A stretch of DNA of 64,000 bases from Hirudo medicinalis. Lineage: Eukaryota > Annelida > Clitellata > Hirudinida > Hirudinidae. The translations under genes were made by a program, and so were the position numbers. Positions 52,466 through 64,000 of the stretch are shown here, one piece after another. The notes under the pieces are model-generated. The model saw only the letters and a list, made by a program, of their open reading frames with translations, searched no databases and was not told the origin of the DNA. Within the stretch, counting starts at the first letter, position 1, and every line of letters starts with the position of its first letter. The stretch is taken from positions 124,001 through 188,000 of the forward strand of contig MPNW01000186.1 of assembly GCA_011800805.1 (NCBI GenBank), read 5' to 3'.

Positions 52466-53015
52466 GTAACGAACTCTATCAAATGGATGCGATATTGTTT
52501 TTAAAATAAGCGATTTTGATCAGTAAAATGTGACCTATGTAAAATGTGCATATCGTAAACACGAATGTAGTGAGGGTTGAAGCGGCTGTAAGTCGCTGGG
52601 GCGGAGACCTAAATTGAGGGGGTCAGGGAATCCTATATTATTATAACTTTTGGCGAGAATGAAGGAAAAACGTTGTTTCGTTGGGCGAGGGTTGTCTCCC
52701 TGGGAAAGGTCGAAGTGACGTCCCTGAGCTGAGGGACTCGAGTGGATTGCACGTCCAAAACGATGACGAACACTCTGCAGAAGATTTATTCAAAATCGCT
52801 TGTGTAACTGTTGCGCAGAAGTGCCAACAAATTAAATATTGACCGAACGAATTAAACATTGGACGAACGTCACCATAGCAACAGACCGAGGCTTGGCGCC
52901 CTTCTAAGGCCTTTGAATAATCGATGAGTTGCTTAATGACGTAGTGTCGGGTTTTTAAGTTATTGTCCCGTACGAACCTCCGATTAATTCGCAGATTTTG
53001 GATTCAGAGGAGAAA
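52466..53015. other. spacer between RNF113A and the ODF3-like gene
   Basis: GC-richer than the average of the window. It carries the X-box promoter motif entered separately and no coding sequence I can support. Confidence 0.5.
52869..52882 (+). promoter_or_regulatory. RFX X-box motif upstream of the ODF3-like gene
   Basis: GTCACCATAGCAAC fits the X-box consensus GTNRCCATRGYAAC at every position and lies 134 bases before the start codon, within the usual window for ciliary genes controlled by RFX factors. Confidence 0.75.
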
Positions 53016-54714
53016 ATGTCAGCAAATGAAAAGAAGGATTCTCTGTACTGCATGTTTCAAGGTGCATGGTTTGAATTTTTTTCTGGGCGTGTATATTCCC
53101 AGTGTTTATTAGATGTTAGTCAATTAATAATTAAACTAATTCATTTAAACTAATTAAACTACAATAGGTCCTGGACCGGCCTATCGCTTGAAGACAAGCG
53201 TCGGAACTAATGACCATTGCCCTACAATCAGACAAGGACCAGCTTTCTCTATTGGACATAGACCAAAAGGTTCTCAGCAGGAAGGATGATTCATTTTAAA
53301 CCTTATAATTAGAAAAGTTTACTTTTACTGGCACAAATTAAGTGGCATGCAAATTTATTTCAGAATACCATTTTAATTCATCTTTTCCGCAATAGCAACT
53401 TAATTTTATCGTTGACTAATTCTGCTTTTCTCCGCTTTTATTTATTTATTTATTTATTATTATAGTGCTATAAGTGCTATAGCACTTGTCGCAATTTTTT
53501 AACGAAAAGTCGTCATGATATTTTATAGTCTCCATGACTCTTACTGCAATTACTTTACATTTACTTAGTATTAAAAATCATCAAAAATGAATTAAGCTTT
53601 TGAGGATTCATAAAATGTTTTAATATATAAAAATATGTCACCATTAATCTCATATAGAAGATTGCATGACAACAAATCTATAATTAGCATCTAATTTAAC
53701 CATAGAAAAGGTTGAATCAAAACCTGGACCAATGTACTGGTATGACCCTAAGCTGACCTCTCACGGCAGAGCCCACATTCCAACTTGTTTTATCTCGGGT
53801 AGACCAAAGGATAAAGGTGACTATAAAGTTGCTTGCTGTTTCTTAATATGTTTTTTGCAAGGTTGAGGCAGAGCCTTTACAATTCAATAGCATGCCACTC
53901 ACATGCCTACTCACGTACTTGCTTACGGCAAAATATTGTCTCAAAATTATTTCAAGATTTGCGATGAGCATCGATCCACTTAAAAAAAAATTGATTATAT
54001 CATTAAACTATTAACTGACTAATACTTTACAGCGCCATCAGACATTACACCAGGTCCAGGTGATTACGATCTGATGAACGTAAAGAGCGGAGTGCTGAGC
54101 AGAGACCAGAGAGCACCCAGGGTCTCCATCAGGGGGAGGATCAAGTACCCTGACAAATCGGATGCCCCTCCACCCAATCGTTATGACATCAGTACTGGGC
54201 TTGGCTCGAGAGTTCAAACAGTTCCGCTTGCTCCGTCATGGACATTAAGAAGTTATTTTTGATTACATTTAAAATGCCTTTGTGTGGTTAATATAACAAT
54301 TAATTAAAGATATAAATACAGATTGTAATGTAATGAAAGATATTAAAATGATAATGTTGTAAATACGTAAGATTTAATTACGAATTATGACGTAAAATGG
54401 CTTCATAAGATCTTTATTGAGTGTCACAACCAGGCAGAACGGATTTCGGAAGTGCCCACTATGGACCTCAGAAGGAAGCCACTCCAGGACCAGCAAACTA
54501 CTACATATTCAACCCAGTAAAAGCCTCAAAGGGTTTTACTCTTCAGGGCAGAACATCCCTCAAAGATTATGAAACAGTCAAAGATAACCCTGGTCCCAAT
54601 GCCTACGATCCCCACACATCTTACCAGATGCTCACGAAGAAGAAAGGTTTCACAATGGGAATAAAACATTCGAGGTTCATCATGCCTCTGATAGATTCCA
54701 GTAATTTAAACTGA
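53016..54714 (+). CDS. ODF3/CIMAP-type STPGP-repeat axonemal protein
   Basis: Five exons, 53016-53061, 53168-53269, 53706-53816, 54033-54251 and 54434-54714, join in phase 1 to give 252 aa, the usual length of ODF3 (SHIPPO1/CIMAP1). The repeat is visible in order: GPGPAYRL, KPGPMYWYDP, TPGPGDYDL, PPPNRYDI, TPGPANYYIF, NPGPNAYDP. The GR-type linkers ISGRPK, IRGRIKYP and LQGRTS stand between repeats. The fourth exon frame appears to run to a TGA (54260), but a donor at 54251/54252 restores the expected 'SW.LRSRTDFGSAHYGP' reading of the family. The protein should lie inside doublet microtubules or along the sperm tail. The X-box upstream agrees with a ciliary role. Confidence 0.9.
53270..53705 (+). 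other. intron 2 of the ODF3-like gene
   Basis: AT-rich; a TTTATT run near 53440-53460, otherwise nothing noted. Confidence 0.6.
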
Positions 54715-55502
54715 CCTATAAAGCATTTAAAAAATGATTCAGTCGTAGAGATTGAATCTGCTTGAATTTCTTTTTCATGTTAAAATACAAAGTAACAAAT
54801 AGTAATTTCCAGTTTGACAAGCTAAGTTTGAATTTTATTGGTTATCAATCAAACGCGAGAAACTTTTAAGTGCACCATCGATTTTATTTGGACATTTCCG
54901 AAAACACAACCACGTCGAAATGTAAACCTGGTGTGAGATAAGGCGGCTTCTCACCAAGAGTTTGAATTTGATCAGAATCGTCTCTTAGGATATTTCACGT
55001 ATTGGCTGAAAACGATTTGAGAAAGTAAATTGGATAATGCAATAACGAGGACTTAAAGACGTTGCAAATACGCGCATGTAGGTATTCCACTATTCTTCGA
55101 TCTCGGAAATATTATTTTATCACATTTGAAAGGGGGACGGGATGTATGTTTTTTAAGAACGCAGAACAAATAAAATTGCTGTCTACATTAACATAACCAT
55201 TTTTATTTGATGCTGAGCCAAATTTGGAAACAAAAAAAGACGTCGTTTCCTACCCCCTATTCACTTTTTTCCCAAACAACATAAAATAAATTGCTATACC
55301 TACAATACAACATCCCTTCACATCGGAAATTTGCACTCATTATTGCAAATTTGATTAAACTTAAGTTTTAAAAGAACCATACAGATCATAATCATAATTC
55401 ATGAAATACACTGCTGGGAAATAAAGGTTTTTCTGTCTTTTTGCACTAAAAATGTCAAAACATCAAAGCTAATAACTTCATGTTCCTAGAAATGATTTAA
55501 AA
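54715..55502. other. intergenic
   Basis: No supported gene. Confidence 0.4.
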
Positions 55503-55930
55503 CTACTTGCCCAGCAGACAAAGGAGACCATTGCTCCACAATTTAAGCGAAAAGGCAGTTATCTCATGACTGTTTAGTAGAGCATGACCTTGATCAGAAT
55601 ATACTACATCATGCAAAATTGACCAATTCCATGACATGGAGTTAGAATTATTTACTTCTTGTGAAAACACATCAATGACAAATACTGATTCAATAAACAA
55701 CACTGCATTTCATCTTCCTCCAATAAATTCTGCAGCACTGCATTTTCACAGATGATCCTCTTTAAAAACCATGTTATGCACAACTCAGGATGATAACAAA
55801 TTCTAATAATGTGTTTATGGAAGGAATGATAACCAACAACATTTGCAGGAAATGTGAGTGCATTTGCCAAAGGAGAGAGAATTGAATCTTTCAAATGAAA
55901 ATATTCTGCTTTGATCCAACTCATCCTCAA
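55503..55930 (-). pseudogene. frame-broken coding remnant of unknown family
   Basis: About 430 bases read as dense, protein-like sequence in two overlapping minus frames: 55930-55652 (FPANVVGYHSFHKHIIRICY, HPELCITWFLKRIICENAVL, NLLEEDEMQ) and 55703-55503 (LFIESVFVIDVFSQEVNNSN, SMSWNWSILHDVVYSDQG, SLKLWSNGLLCLLGK). A one-base frameshift near 55700-55720 would make one continuous peptide. Composition (Trp, Cys, His, Phe spread along the length) is that of a folded domain, unlike the chance frames nearby. There is an in-frame stop upstream and no matching splice acceptor, so it looks like a retrocopy fragment or an exon with a sequencing error. I could not name the parent. Confidence 0.45.
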
Positions 55931-56166
55931 AGTTTGCAGGTCTTTACTTTTTCAAAAACTGAATAAATACAAATAATTCTTGAATTTACAAAATAAAAAA
56001 TTTAAATTTAATTTTGGATTTTGCCTTTATTTATGACCATTTATTGCTATCCAGGAAATGATGTTCAAGATTTGTTGATTCCTTACATTTTAAAAGTCAT
56101 GCAGGACACAAACATTTTATCAACATAAAATACGAACAAACAAATAAATTCTGTTTATTACCTGAG

Positions 56167-59100
56167 TCATCTTGTGCATGTGCTCGTAAATCTTCCCCAT
56201 GGTGATGATAGGCACTCATCGAAGACCTTGTTGAGGTGGTGAACTGCCTCCTCATCATTCATGTCCAGGTGGAATCTGTCCTCCAACTGTTGTGCAATTC
56301 ATTGAATTGATGAGTTAGTGACTCAATTCATAATTAACCAATCAGAATTGCAACTTATTAAAGTGCTTATTTATTTCTAGCAAAATGTGTAAATGTGATG
56401 AATAGATACGGTTTTGATTTCAGTCATGCAGATGAATTCTTAATTTTAATAAATGATGTCAGACCTTCTTGACAGTCCTCTCTTTCTCCCAAATAATGTC
56501 AGGGATCTCAGCATCCAGCATCAAAAGGAACAGGTTGAGAATGAGATTTGCTGAGCTGGAAAATAAATGCATCATTTAAGCAAGATTATGATTAGAATTA
56601 GGTTAATAGTAGTAAAAGCTTGGGCCAAAATTCCTCTAATATGAAATAAAAATCAACTACTATGATAATAATCTACATGATCATCATCATCCTCTGAACG
56701 ATAAATTAAATTAGATAAGATGCAAAATCTTTAACAAACTTTCTCAGACAGAGGAATGCAGTGTAACAATAGGTCCTGAATTGTGCCACAAATTGGCTGT
56801 TCAGACCCCCCATGGCGTCGATCATCTCCTCGGTGATCTTCACGGCAGTCACTTGATACCACTTCGGATCACGGCCCAAGATGTAACCGAAGTCTATGTG
56901 AAACAGCTCGCCTGAATGAAATCTTGCGGACTCAAAATACGTTCGTAATCGTGATGACCGTTAATAAAGTTTGACTAATGGTCAAATAACTTACATCGTA
57001 CATCACGACAATATACAAACATTAGCAATAAGTCACAAGAAATGAAGCCAACCTCTCTTGGTGATGAGAACGTTATCATTATGTCTGTCACCCACCTGAA
57101 GGATGTATGTCGTGATCACGTAACCAGCTGCAAAAAGAATTTCACATTCTATTTAAGGGAACCGTTCGCTTTTCAAACCGAGATTATTTAATGCATTTTA
57201 ACTCAAAACATAAAAATTAAAAGCATTTTCTCAGGGTCAACATCAGAGATTCTCCCAGGAAAACCTGAAACCTACCGCAGCTTTTGACGAAGTTGTCGAT
57301 CACTTCGGGCTCGACACCGAGCGGAGAGTTTTCGGAAGGAGCGACTCGCTTGAAATATTTGAGGATGGTCCCATCTGAGGCTTGGATTTCACTTATGCTC
57401 AGAGAGTCAATGAATTGAACGAATCCTAAATGCACATCATTAATTCGTCGTAATTAATTAAATCAATTGAATCGTAATTCATATTTTTTTAAACACATTC
57501 TCGGTTCTTAATATTATCACGAGAATGATGTCAACGTTGTACTTTCAAAAGTCGTATAACATTCGAGCAGACTTCTTAGGACTCACCATGTTTACCACTG
57601 GTTGCAAGAACTTTGTATGGAGTTAATTTTAAATCCAATTTTTCTCTTTTCAACAACTGTCACAACATTAAACATATTAATTAGTTGATTATTATAATCA
57701 ATCATTTGCATGATTACTGAATGATCTGACGATTAGCATGTTACCTTATCAATGAGCTGAATGATCTGAAGCACCAGTTGGTCCTGCCTCAGGTTGTCTC
57801 CCTGTTTGAAGATGGTCACATATTCCTTGTTGTCGACGGTCTTGAAAGTCATCCGACAGGGCATAAGAGCACTCTGTAGTTAAGAATGTGATAATATTAT
57901 AAATAATAATAATAATTACCTCTTATTTAATTTTTGCAGTGCCACGAGTTTAGCATCAGACACCTTGGTTCATGAATTAACTACGTTCAAGATATCTTAC
58001 GAATGACCCAATGTTATATCAGAGACACTTAGTATACTTTTAATCAGTAAATATAATAAGAACTTTTTAAAATTGTTGCAAAACCTCACCTTAAAAATGG
58101 TGGCAGACTCAGGAACAATTCCCTTCACCACAACATCAGGGTCGAGAGGCAGTGGAATGGGGTCAAAGTTCAACAAACACATTGAATTTCCATCGTTCTC
58201 CCTCAACAGAGACTGCAATTTCTTTATCTGTTCAAAAAAAGTTATTTTAGCAACCAATTACTTTAGATATTAACAGAACTATGAAACAAAATGTTTAAGT
58301 AAGTGATTTTCAATTGATTCATTCAACTTTAAGCAATACCTTTTCTGGCCTCTGACTAGTTTCCTTGGCAACTGCAGCCATGATGTAAACAATCCTATCT
58401 AGCAGTTTCTCTTGGGCAGTGAAAATGTCTTTCAGGTTGGCTCTGCCCTCCTGCAGAAAATCATAACATTATTACAAGTTATTACCATACTAACTTTATT
58501 ATTTGTGTTTTTAATTACAACAATTATAATTATATTAGCAGCATTCCCTCATTCAGAGAGCGTGGTCTTCCGTAAATGGAAAAAGGCAGGTAGATGGCAT
58601 CTACATTCCAAAAGAGAAAGACTCCAGGTGTCTGAATTCAAACCCATATTGCTGTTTAATGTAGAGAGGAAAATATTTTTCACCATCGTGGCATCGAGGC
58701 TCACAGGTGTCCATGGATGACACTACCCTGATCATGAACAGGAAGCAGGTTGTTCAAAAAACCCTGGACAAATTAGACAGTCTGCTATAGTGGTGTTGAT
58801 TGGCTTTCAAGCCTACGAAATCCAGGAGTCAAGTCAAGGGGAAAATTCGCAGGGATGAGTTCTTTGATATGGGGAGACAGCGAATCCCCAAAGTGTCCAA
58901 GGAACCAGTTAAAAATCTTGGAATGGTTATTGACGAATCTCTCATCATCATGAGTATGAAGGGCGCCATATTCCATCAAACCATCAAGGGACTGCAAGTG
59001 ATCGAGGCAGCACCGCTTCAAGTGGACAATTTGGGAGGACATAGTATGATGATCCCTGGAGCAATGTACGGAAGATGTGCCTGCACCAGCTTGCCTTCAT

Positions 59101-62100
59101 GATAAAGTCAGTGTATGACCAGTTACCCTCCATGGACAATTTGCAGAAGTGGGGTTTGATTGAAGATGCCAAGTGCGGGCTCTGTGGTGGAATCGAGTCA
59201 CTACATCATGTGCCCCTGCCCATGGTTGGTATATGTGGCAACATAACCTCTGCAAAAAAAGTCTGACAAATGCCCAGGAGAGACATTCTTGCACAGGCAA
59301 ACAACTGGACCATCACAGACGACATAGTCGCCGTCGATGGATGCCATAATTGAGCTGGAGCTGATGGCATGGGAGGACAGACTCTGAATGTAGCAATGAG
59401 TTCAAGGCAGAAAAGCATGCTGATCTGTCAATAGACGTGGAAGTGAAAGGCTACAGAACATCTCCATCGAGGCCAGCACAAGGGGCTTAGTCAGCAGGTC
59501 AACTTATGCTTTCCTCACTAAGATTGGATTGTCTAACTGAGAAAGAACAAAGGCTATGACAAAGAGGTCTGGAGTCGAATAAAAGCCTGTGGCCGAGTAC
59601 TGAGAATTTCTTCTGACTGCCAATAGAAAGAAAATTTACGACCCCATTTTGCATATATTAAGTGCACGGCATGAAGAAGCCACCGAGAACTTTCATGGCC
59701 ACTGTAGGCAATTGAACACGATCGACACAAGGAGGCCAAAGAGAGCCTCGCATAGTCGAAGGTTGCCATCTTCCAAGTGGTGCAGTAAGCGACATAAAGA
59801 AGCCAATGAGAGCTTTCGTAGTCGCTCCGATCCAGTCAGTAATGACCGGCACAAGAAGGCCAACGAGAGCCTCTCGTAGCTAACTTATCATCTGTGTTCA
59901 TTACAAGTTATTACTACACTAGCCTATTATTTGTGTTCTTAATTATAACAAGAATCATTGCATTAAAATCAACAGCCATTCAATAGCAAACCTCTAGTAG
60001 AGCCTTCATGAGTCTGTCAAACACTGTTTTGTACATTTGAAGAACTTCTGCCTTCTTTTGAACACCTCCGGTTTCCTCTTTGCATTCAACGACCAAATAC
60101 CTTGATGACATTAATTGATTTAATCACATTATTAGGATGAGTTTATGGCTCATAAGATTATAAATATGTACATGATTTGCAAGCTTTTTAAGCTGAGAAA
60201 AACAGTTTACTTCAAAACAATGACAACAACTTCTTCACATGGTATAAGCAGGCACTAATCTTTAAATTCTTGCAACACATGGTTAAAATAATGACAAATA
60301 CAAAAATCAAGCAATAATTATCTTCAGTAGTTAGCACATACGTCTAACAAATGCCACATTGTATGAAGGTCAGTTCAATGGGTCAAGTTTGCACAAGCGG
60401 TGGTGATGCAATGGCCGTAACGTGCCGCAATCTCGACCGGCCCGAACTGCCTCGAGCACTCTCGAGAAGGATGCATGCTATTACTATTGCTATTACTATC
60501 ACCCACAATTCAACACAATCCTAAATTGGGCATCCTAAAATAATGCATATTAACAAGATGTTTGTTGCTCACCAATAAAAGTAGTTTGCCAGCTTTGGGT
60601 TCCCTATTGATCGCTTGATGAGGAATGAAGCAAGATCCAAATGCACCTTGAAGTAATTTTATTAATTGGCAATAATAATAATAATAATAATCTAATAATT
60701 ATTCCCATATTGCATGCAACAACAACTCAAACTTACTGGCTGGTTGGTTGAAAGCTGAGATGAGTGAGAATTTGAAGTTTGAGATGTCTCCCTGTGAGTC
60801 ATTATAAAAATGCTAAACTGATTTTGTCTATCAGTTGACAAAAAATTATTATTTTATCATTATTATTATTATGAACATAACCACTGCTAAAAATATAAAT
60901 CCATAGTTCAAAATAAACAGTTTACTTGGTCAGGGATTCATGAACTGATCCGATGTTGTCGGAATCCTGGCTGCTGATGATCGAGAGCTCGAGTATTTGA
61001 TGCTGTGGAACCTGCATAATCTCCGAGAACTTCTCGTGCCTCAGAGCTTGTACCAGTTGAAGGAGGTACATGAGAAGATCCTTGAATAAGAGCACATTGA
61101 AATAATGGCTTTACATATGATGATCCAAACAAGAGTAATAAGATGGACTCGATACAGTCAAAAGCATTTCTTAAGTAAAAAATTTCAAAAGTAATTCTTA
61201 TTTTCTGTGGAAATAACTAACATTTTCAACTGCATTTAGCAGAGGGCATGAGCTCCAGATGAACAAATAGATAAATTCTATGCTTGTTTTAACCACCAAA
61301 TTTAGGAGGATGATTGAGGATGCATTGGATGAATTTTTCAAGGGACCCTTACCTCGTCACTGGTGTTGTTCAGTCGTGCCACTGCATATCTCCGAACGGA
61401 GGGATGAGTGAAAAATGAGGAGAGCAACTCCAGGGATCCTTGGCTTTCCATTGGATCCCACTGTACTAGGAGCCTCTTGGCCTCATTGACTTCTTTTTCT
61501 TTGTCCCACTGCACCGACCTCAGGAACTTTGGCAGGGCCTGAAACAAGGGCCTCGTGCAAGATCATCCCCACTTTTTATATTTTAAGGACTCAACTTGAT
61601 TTGGACACAATAATAATTATAACAACAATATTAATATTATTAATAATAAAAATTTTATTTACGTAATGCCACAAGGGGAGAGTTAGAGCTTTTATACGGC
61701 TTAACCGAACCAGGGGAACCCTGTGGTAGCCTGGCTACAAAGTGCAGTTCCGAGCTAACCAGCACTCGAAACATAAAATAGTTATGCACAACAAATTATG
61801 ACAGCACCATTTGTAACATCAATGAAGCAAATCATTTGATATTAACAATTCATTATTATTAATAATCATATGAATATTCATTGCATCCAAAATATTAACA
61901 GTAAAATGTTTTCAAGTCACCTTTCCCTGTTTGCAGAGGTAGTTCCTGTAGTTCCAGATGAAATCCTTGTCACTTGAAGTTATCGGGGCATTCGTGGGTT
62001 TGGATATCAATGCCTTTAAAATTAATTCATTTATTTAATCGACACCGATTTCATTAAAACCGCACTCCGTGAACCATTTGAGTGCACGTTTCCATTGTCA

Positions 62101-63923
62101 AACTCGTACGAGCACCTTAAGTTTGTCCCTGTCTTTGGGGTTAGGAATGTCCGACTTGTGCGCGCTTCGAGACAGAATCCTGAACTTCTCGCCAGACGAT
62201 TTCACTTCCCCGCAGTCGGGATCGAGCAGGTCGTAAGTGGGATATTCGGGCATGCTGTCTTCGTGCTGTTAAGAGACGTTCGTCGTGAAAGCCACGTTAA
62301 TCTTTTAAAACGGCACGTGTTCCAGGCATGGTATTGGTTCATTAGCTGTAATTGATCTAATTGCAACCTCTAATCTCTAAAGCTAATGTTTTACTAAAAT
62401 AATGAACAAATATATGGTTTTGAAATTATTACGTATTTATTAGCATTTATTAGTACAAATTAAAATACTAACCATCTCGCGATAGACGACTTCATATCTT
62501 TCGGAGTTGACCAAAACTTGTGGGAACTCGACCATGAGGTAGAGTCCCTTTGATTCTCTCTTCTCGTCCTCTTTTATTTGCTCGATCTGCTTGAAAACCA
62601 GCCGATCCAACCACAGGATTTTTGCCATCTCAGCTCTGTTGTACTTCCTTGCCAGCTGGCATGATGAACAAATCAATTATATATTCATCAATAAATTTAA
62701 AAATACTACAAATATTAAAAGAATTCTAGTCGACGATCCACAAGCAATACAAATGATTGTCAGCAAAGCCTTCTCTTCGCCACTCAAAATGCATATTTAT
62801 TGTATCGTCCCAGTGATGATATCTTAAAGCAGGTAGCTGTAAAGATGAGAACAGGTGAGACGATTGCAGGCAGGTGGGGCGGCTTCGACACCTGCCGTGA
62901 TCGCGAGCGAAGGCGTGCAAACTATAAACGTTAACAAAAGTAATATTTTTGTGAGATTAACAAAGCAGAAGAATTATTGCAAATAAATTGCAATAAAATT
63001 CAAAAACAATGAATATTCGCAAGCAAACAAATCGAGAAAGTCACCTTGGTGAGTCGACAGGTCTCGCTTTCGTCCTCCACCAATCCTGGCGTTTTGTTCT
63101 CGACCGATCCGTCGGCGGTGCATCGTTCGTGCACTTTCAAGTCGTATATGCCTTGTCTCAGGAGACTGTTCGTGAACGAAACAACTTTCATGGTTTATAG
63201 ATTAACAACAACATTAATCAATATCAATTAATAAGATTTTTATTTCGTTATTCGAATTAACGTTTTAGTTGGAAAAATATTTTAATCAAATTGAGAAACA
63301 ATTTATCTTGAACGATCAGATGCTGCAGGTTCAGCAGTTGAAAGTCATAAATAAAAAGCAATCACAAATCCTTGCATAGGCAGAACATACAAGATAAAAA
63401 CTAATCACATGCAATCATAAATAATTATGACATTGTCATACTTGAATTATAAGCAATTATGACATCATCAATTATGTACATGAATTATGAATAATTATGA
63501 CATTGTCCTACTTGTTCTCGTCAAAGATGGAGACCGTCGTACCACCCACAACCGTGGGGTCCTTTGAGTCAGTGTAAGTGTCGTAGATGGTGAAGGAGAG
63601 GAACGTATCCCGATAAGCAGTGCTGTACGACATCGGGAGGGTTATGCATTCGTTCCAACTAAAATTATATGCACACATTGTACAACCAACATTAGACGCA
63701 AATTGTTACTGAGAATATAAACAATTATTTTGTAATAACTTAATAACTACTTCAATGTAAGTATTAAAATGAAATCTAAATTTTGGTAATTTTGTGATGA
63801 TTAAATCCATTGAAGTTACCAAATTCTGTTCTCGTGATGCTTGTATGAAGTTCGCCTTACTGGCAATCTTGGTCGACCAACACAATACAACTGACACGTG
63901 ACGTAAGGATCTGACATTTTCTT
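56167..63923 (-). CDS. PIK3C3: phosphatidylinositol 3-kinase class III (Vps34), 5' end beyond the window
   Basis: Nineteen exons: 63820-63923, 63512-63658, 63045-63165, 62473-62655, 62116-62265, 61921-62013, 61353-61538, 60946-61080, 60573-60646, 59992-60100, 58340-58451, 58090-58227, 57745-57873, 57587-57656, 57276-57425, 57053-57127, 56740-56911, 56465-56555, 56167-56286. C2 domain: [51 protein letters not shown]. Helical domain: [38 protein letters not shown]. Kinase: [44 protein letters not shown], catalytic loop [23 protein letters not shown]. It makes PI3P for endosomes and autophagy with Vps15 and Beclin-1. About 50 N-terminal residues lie off the edge. The last exon ends early (CTSTCTR-like tail); the +1 frame reads [14 protein letters not shown], which fits the family end better, so a frameshift is suspected near 56200-56215. 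Confidence 0.93.
58472..58524 (+). repeat. left flanking direct repeat of the intronic LINE
   Basis: ATTACAAGTTATTACCATAC through ATTTGTGTTTTTAATTACAA matches the segment at 59900-59951 with about eight changes. It lies in the PIK3C3 intron just beyond the exon at 58340-58451. Confidence 0.7.
58690..59500 (+). mobile_element. R2-like LINE fragment inside a PIK3C3 intron
   Basis: Plus-strand pieces in shifting frames: the reverse-transcriptase-like [20 protein letters not shown], then [27 protein letters not shown], then [40 protein letters not shown]. The CGLC...HH element is the C-terminal zinc-knuckle-like motif of R2-type LINEs. The piece between them is deleted or scrambled, so the copy is dead. 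It is in opposite orientation to PIK3C3. Confidence 0.8.
59645..59880 (+). repeat. roughly 60-base tandem repeat at the 3' side of the LINE
   Basis: Four variants of CACAAGGAGGCCAAAGAGAG (at about 59669, 59727, 59794 and 59851) recur every 57-67 bases, each followed by CCTC/CTTT...TAGTCG. Probably the LINE tail or a minisatellite created with it. Confidence 0.75.
59900..59951 (+). repeat. right flanking direct repeat of the intronic LINE
   Basis: ATTACAAGTTATTACTACAC through ATTTGTGTTCTTAATTATAA; counterpart of 58472-58524, ending about 40 bases before the next PIK3C3 exon. Confidence 0.7.
60647..60945 (-). other. PIK3C3 intron with a TAA microsatellite
   Basis: Contains a (AAT)n run near 60672-60691 and another at about 60848-60870; no further feature. 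Confidence 0.6.
61640..61765. repeat. possible interspersed repeat in a PIK3C3 intron
   Basis: A GC-richer block (ACAAGGGGAGAGTTAGAGC ... CCAGGGGAACCCTGTGGTAG) with short inverted pieces stands out from AT-rich intron. No second copy was found in this window. Confidence 0.3.
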
Positions 63924-64000
63924 CTGTAAATCAAATCACCATTCCTTATAAGGTACCAAAAAATTCATAATGATGCATGAAAGAGAAAATTTGATTGGCA

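Noticed and set aside
52641..52859. 72-codon minus-strand frame
   Set aside because: No homology or coding character; it lies in the promoter-side spacer of the ODF3-like gene.

Overview
The window is nuclear DNA of an AT-rich animal genome: short exons, GT/AG introns, single-N and long-N assembly joins, and tRNA-derived SINE and LINE debris. I place it among the Lophotrochozoa (annelid or mollusc grade; a leech-like annelid or a limpet-like mollusc would fit). The main reason is the two insulin-like genes, which carry the eight-cysteine pattern (an extra cysteine in both B and A chains) known from molluscan and annelid insulins. The species cannot be fixed from sequence alone. Gene models were built by hand from splice sites, reading phase and remembered family motifs; no search was run.

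Left part (1-17 kb). The 3' half of a ZFAND4-like AN1 zinc-finger gene runs off the left edge. Two minus-strand copies of a secreted F-type-lectin + PAN/apple-like gene follow (6.1-4.2 kb and 13.9-12.7 kb). Between them lie a Ty3/gypsy remnant, LINE fragments, a 697-base gap and a solitary intronless histone H3 gene with Ala at position 28. Then come a low-complexity zone, a possible one-exon membrane protein and an exactly doubled SINE block around a single N.

Central part (18-40 kb). This is the most distinctive region, a nearly mirror-symmetric signalling locus. Two related class A GPCR genes point left (20.4-18.5 and 27.6-25.9 kb), and a sigma-class GST sits between them. Two insulin-like genes are arranged head to head (28.7-27.9 minus, 29.8-30.5 plus). 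A small secreted cysteine-rich gene (31.2-33.3 kb) follows, and two more GPCR genes point right (34.3-35.7 and 37.2-40.2 kb). All four GPCRs have a phase-0 intron at the same codon of TM6 and lack the usual prolines of TM6 and TM7. The two insulins share near-identical B and A chains but have diverged C-peptides without dibasic cleavage sites. I infer, without proof, a local ligand/receptor family grown by inverted duplication.

Right part (42-64 kb). Conserved housekeeping and ciliary genes are tightly packed: polycystin-2 (minus, 12 exons, apparently without the C-terminal EF-hand), RNF113A/CWC24 (plus, 10 exons), an ODF3/CIMAP-type STPGP-repeat axonemal gene (plus, 5 exons) with a perfect RFX X-box about 134 bases before its ATG, a frame-broken coding remnant of unknown origin, and PIK3C3/Vps34 (minus, 19 exons seen, N-terminus beyond the right edge). 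One PIK3C3 intron holds a LINE flanked by roughly 52-base diverged direct repeats.
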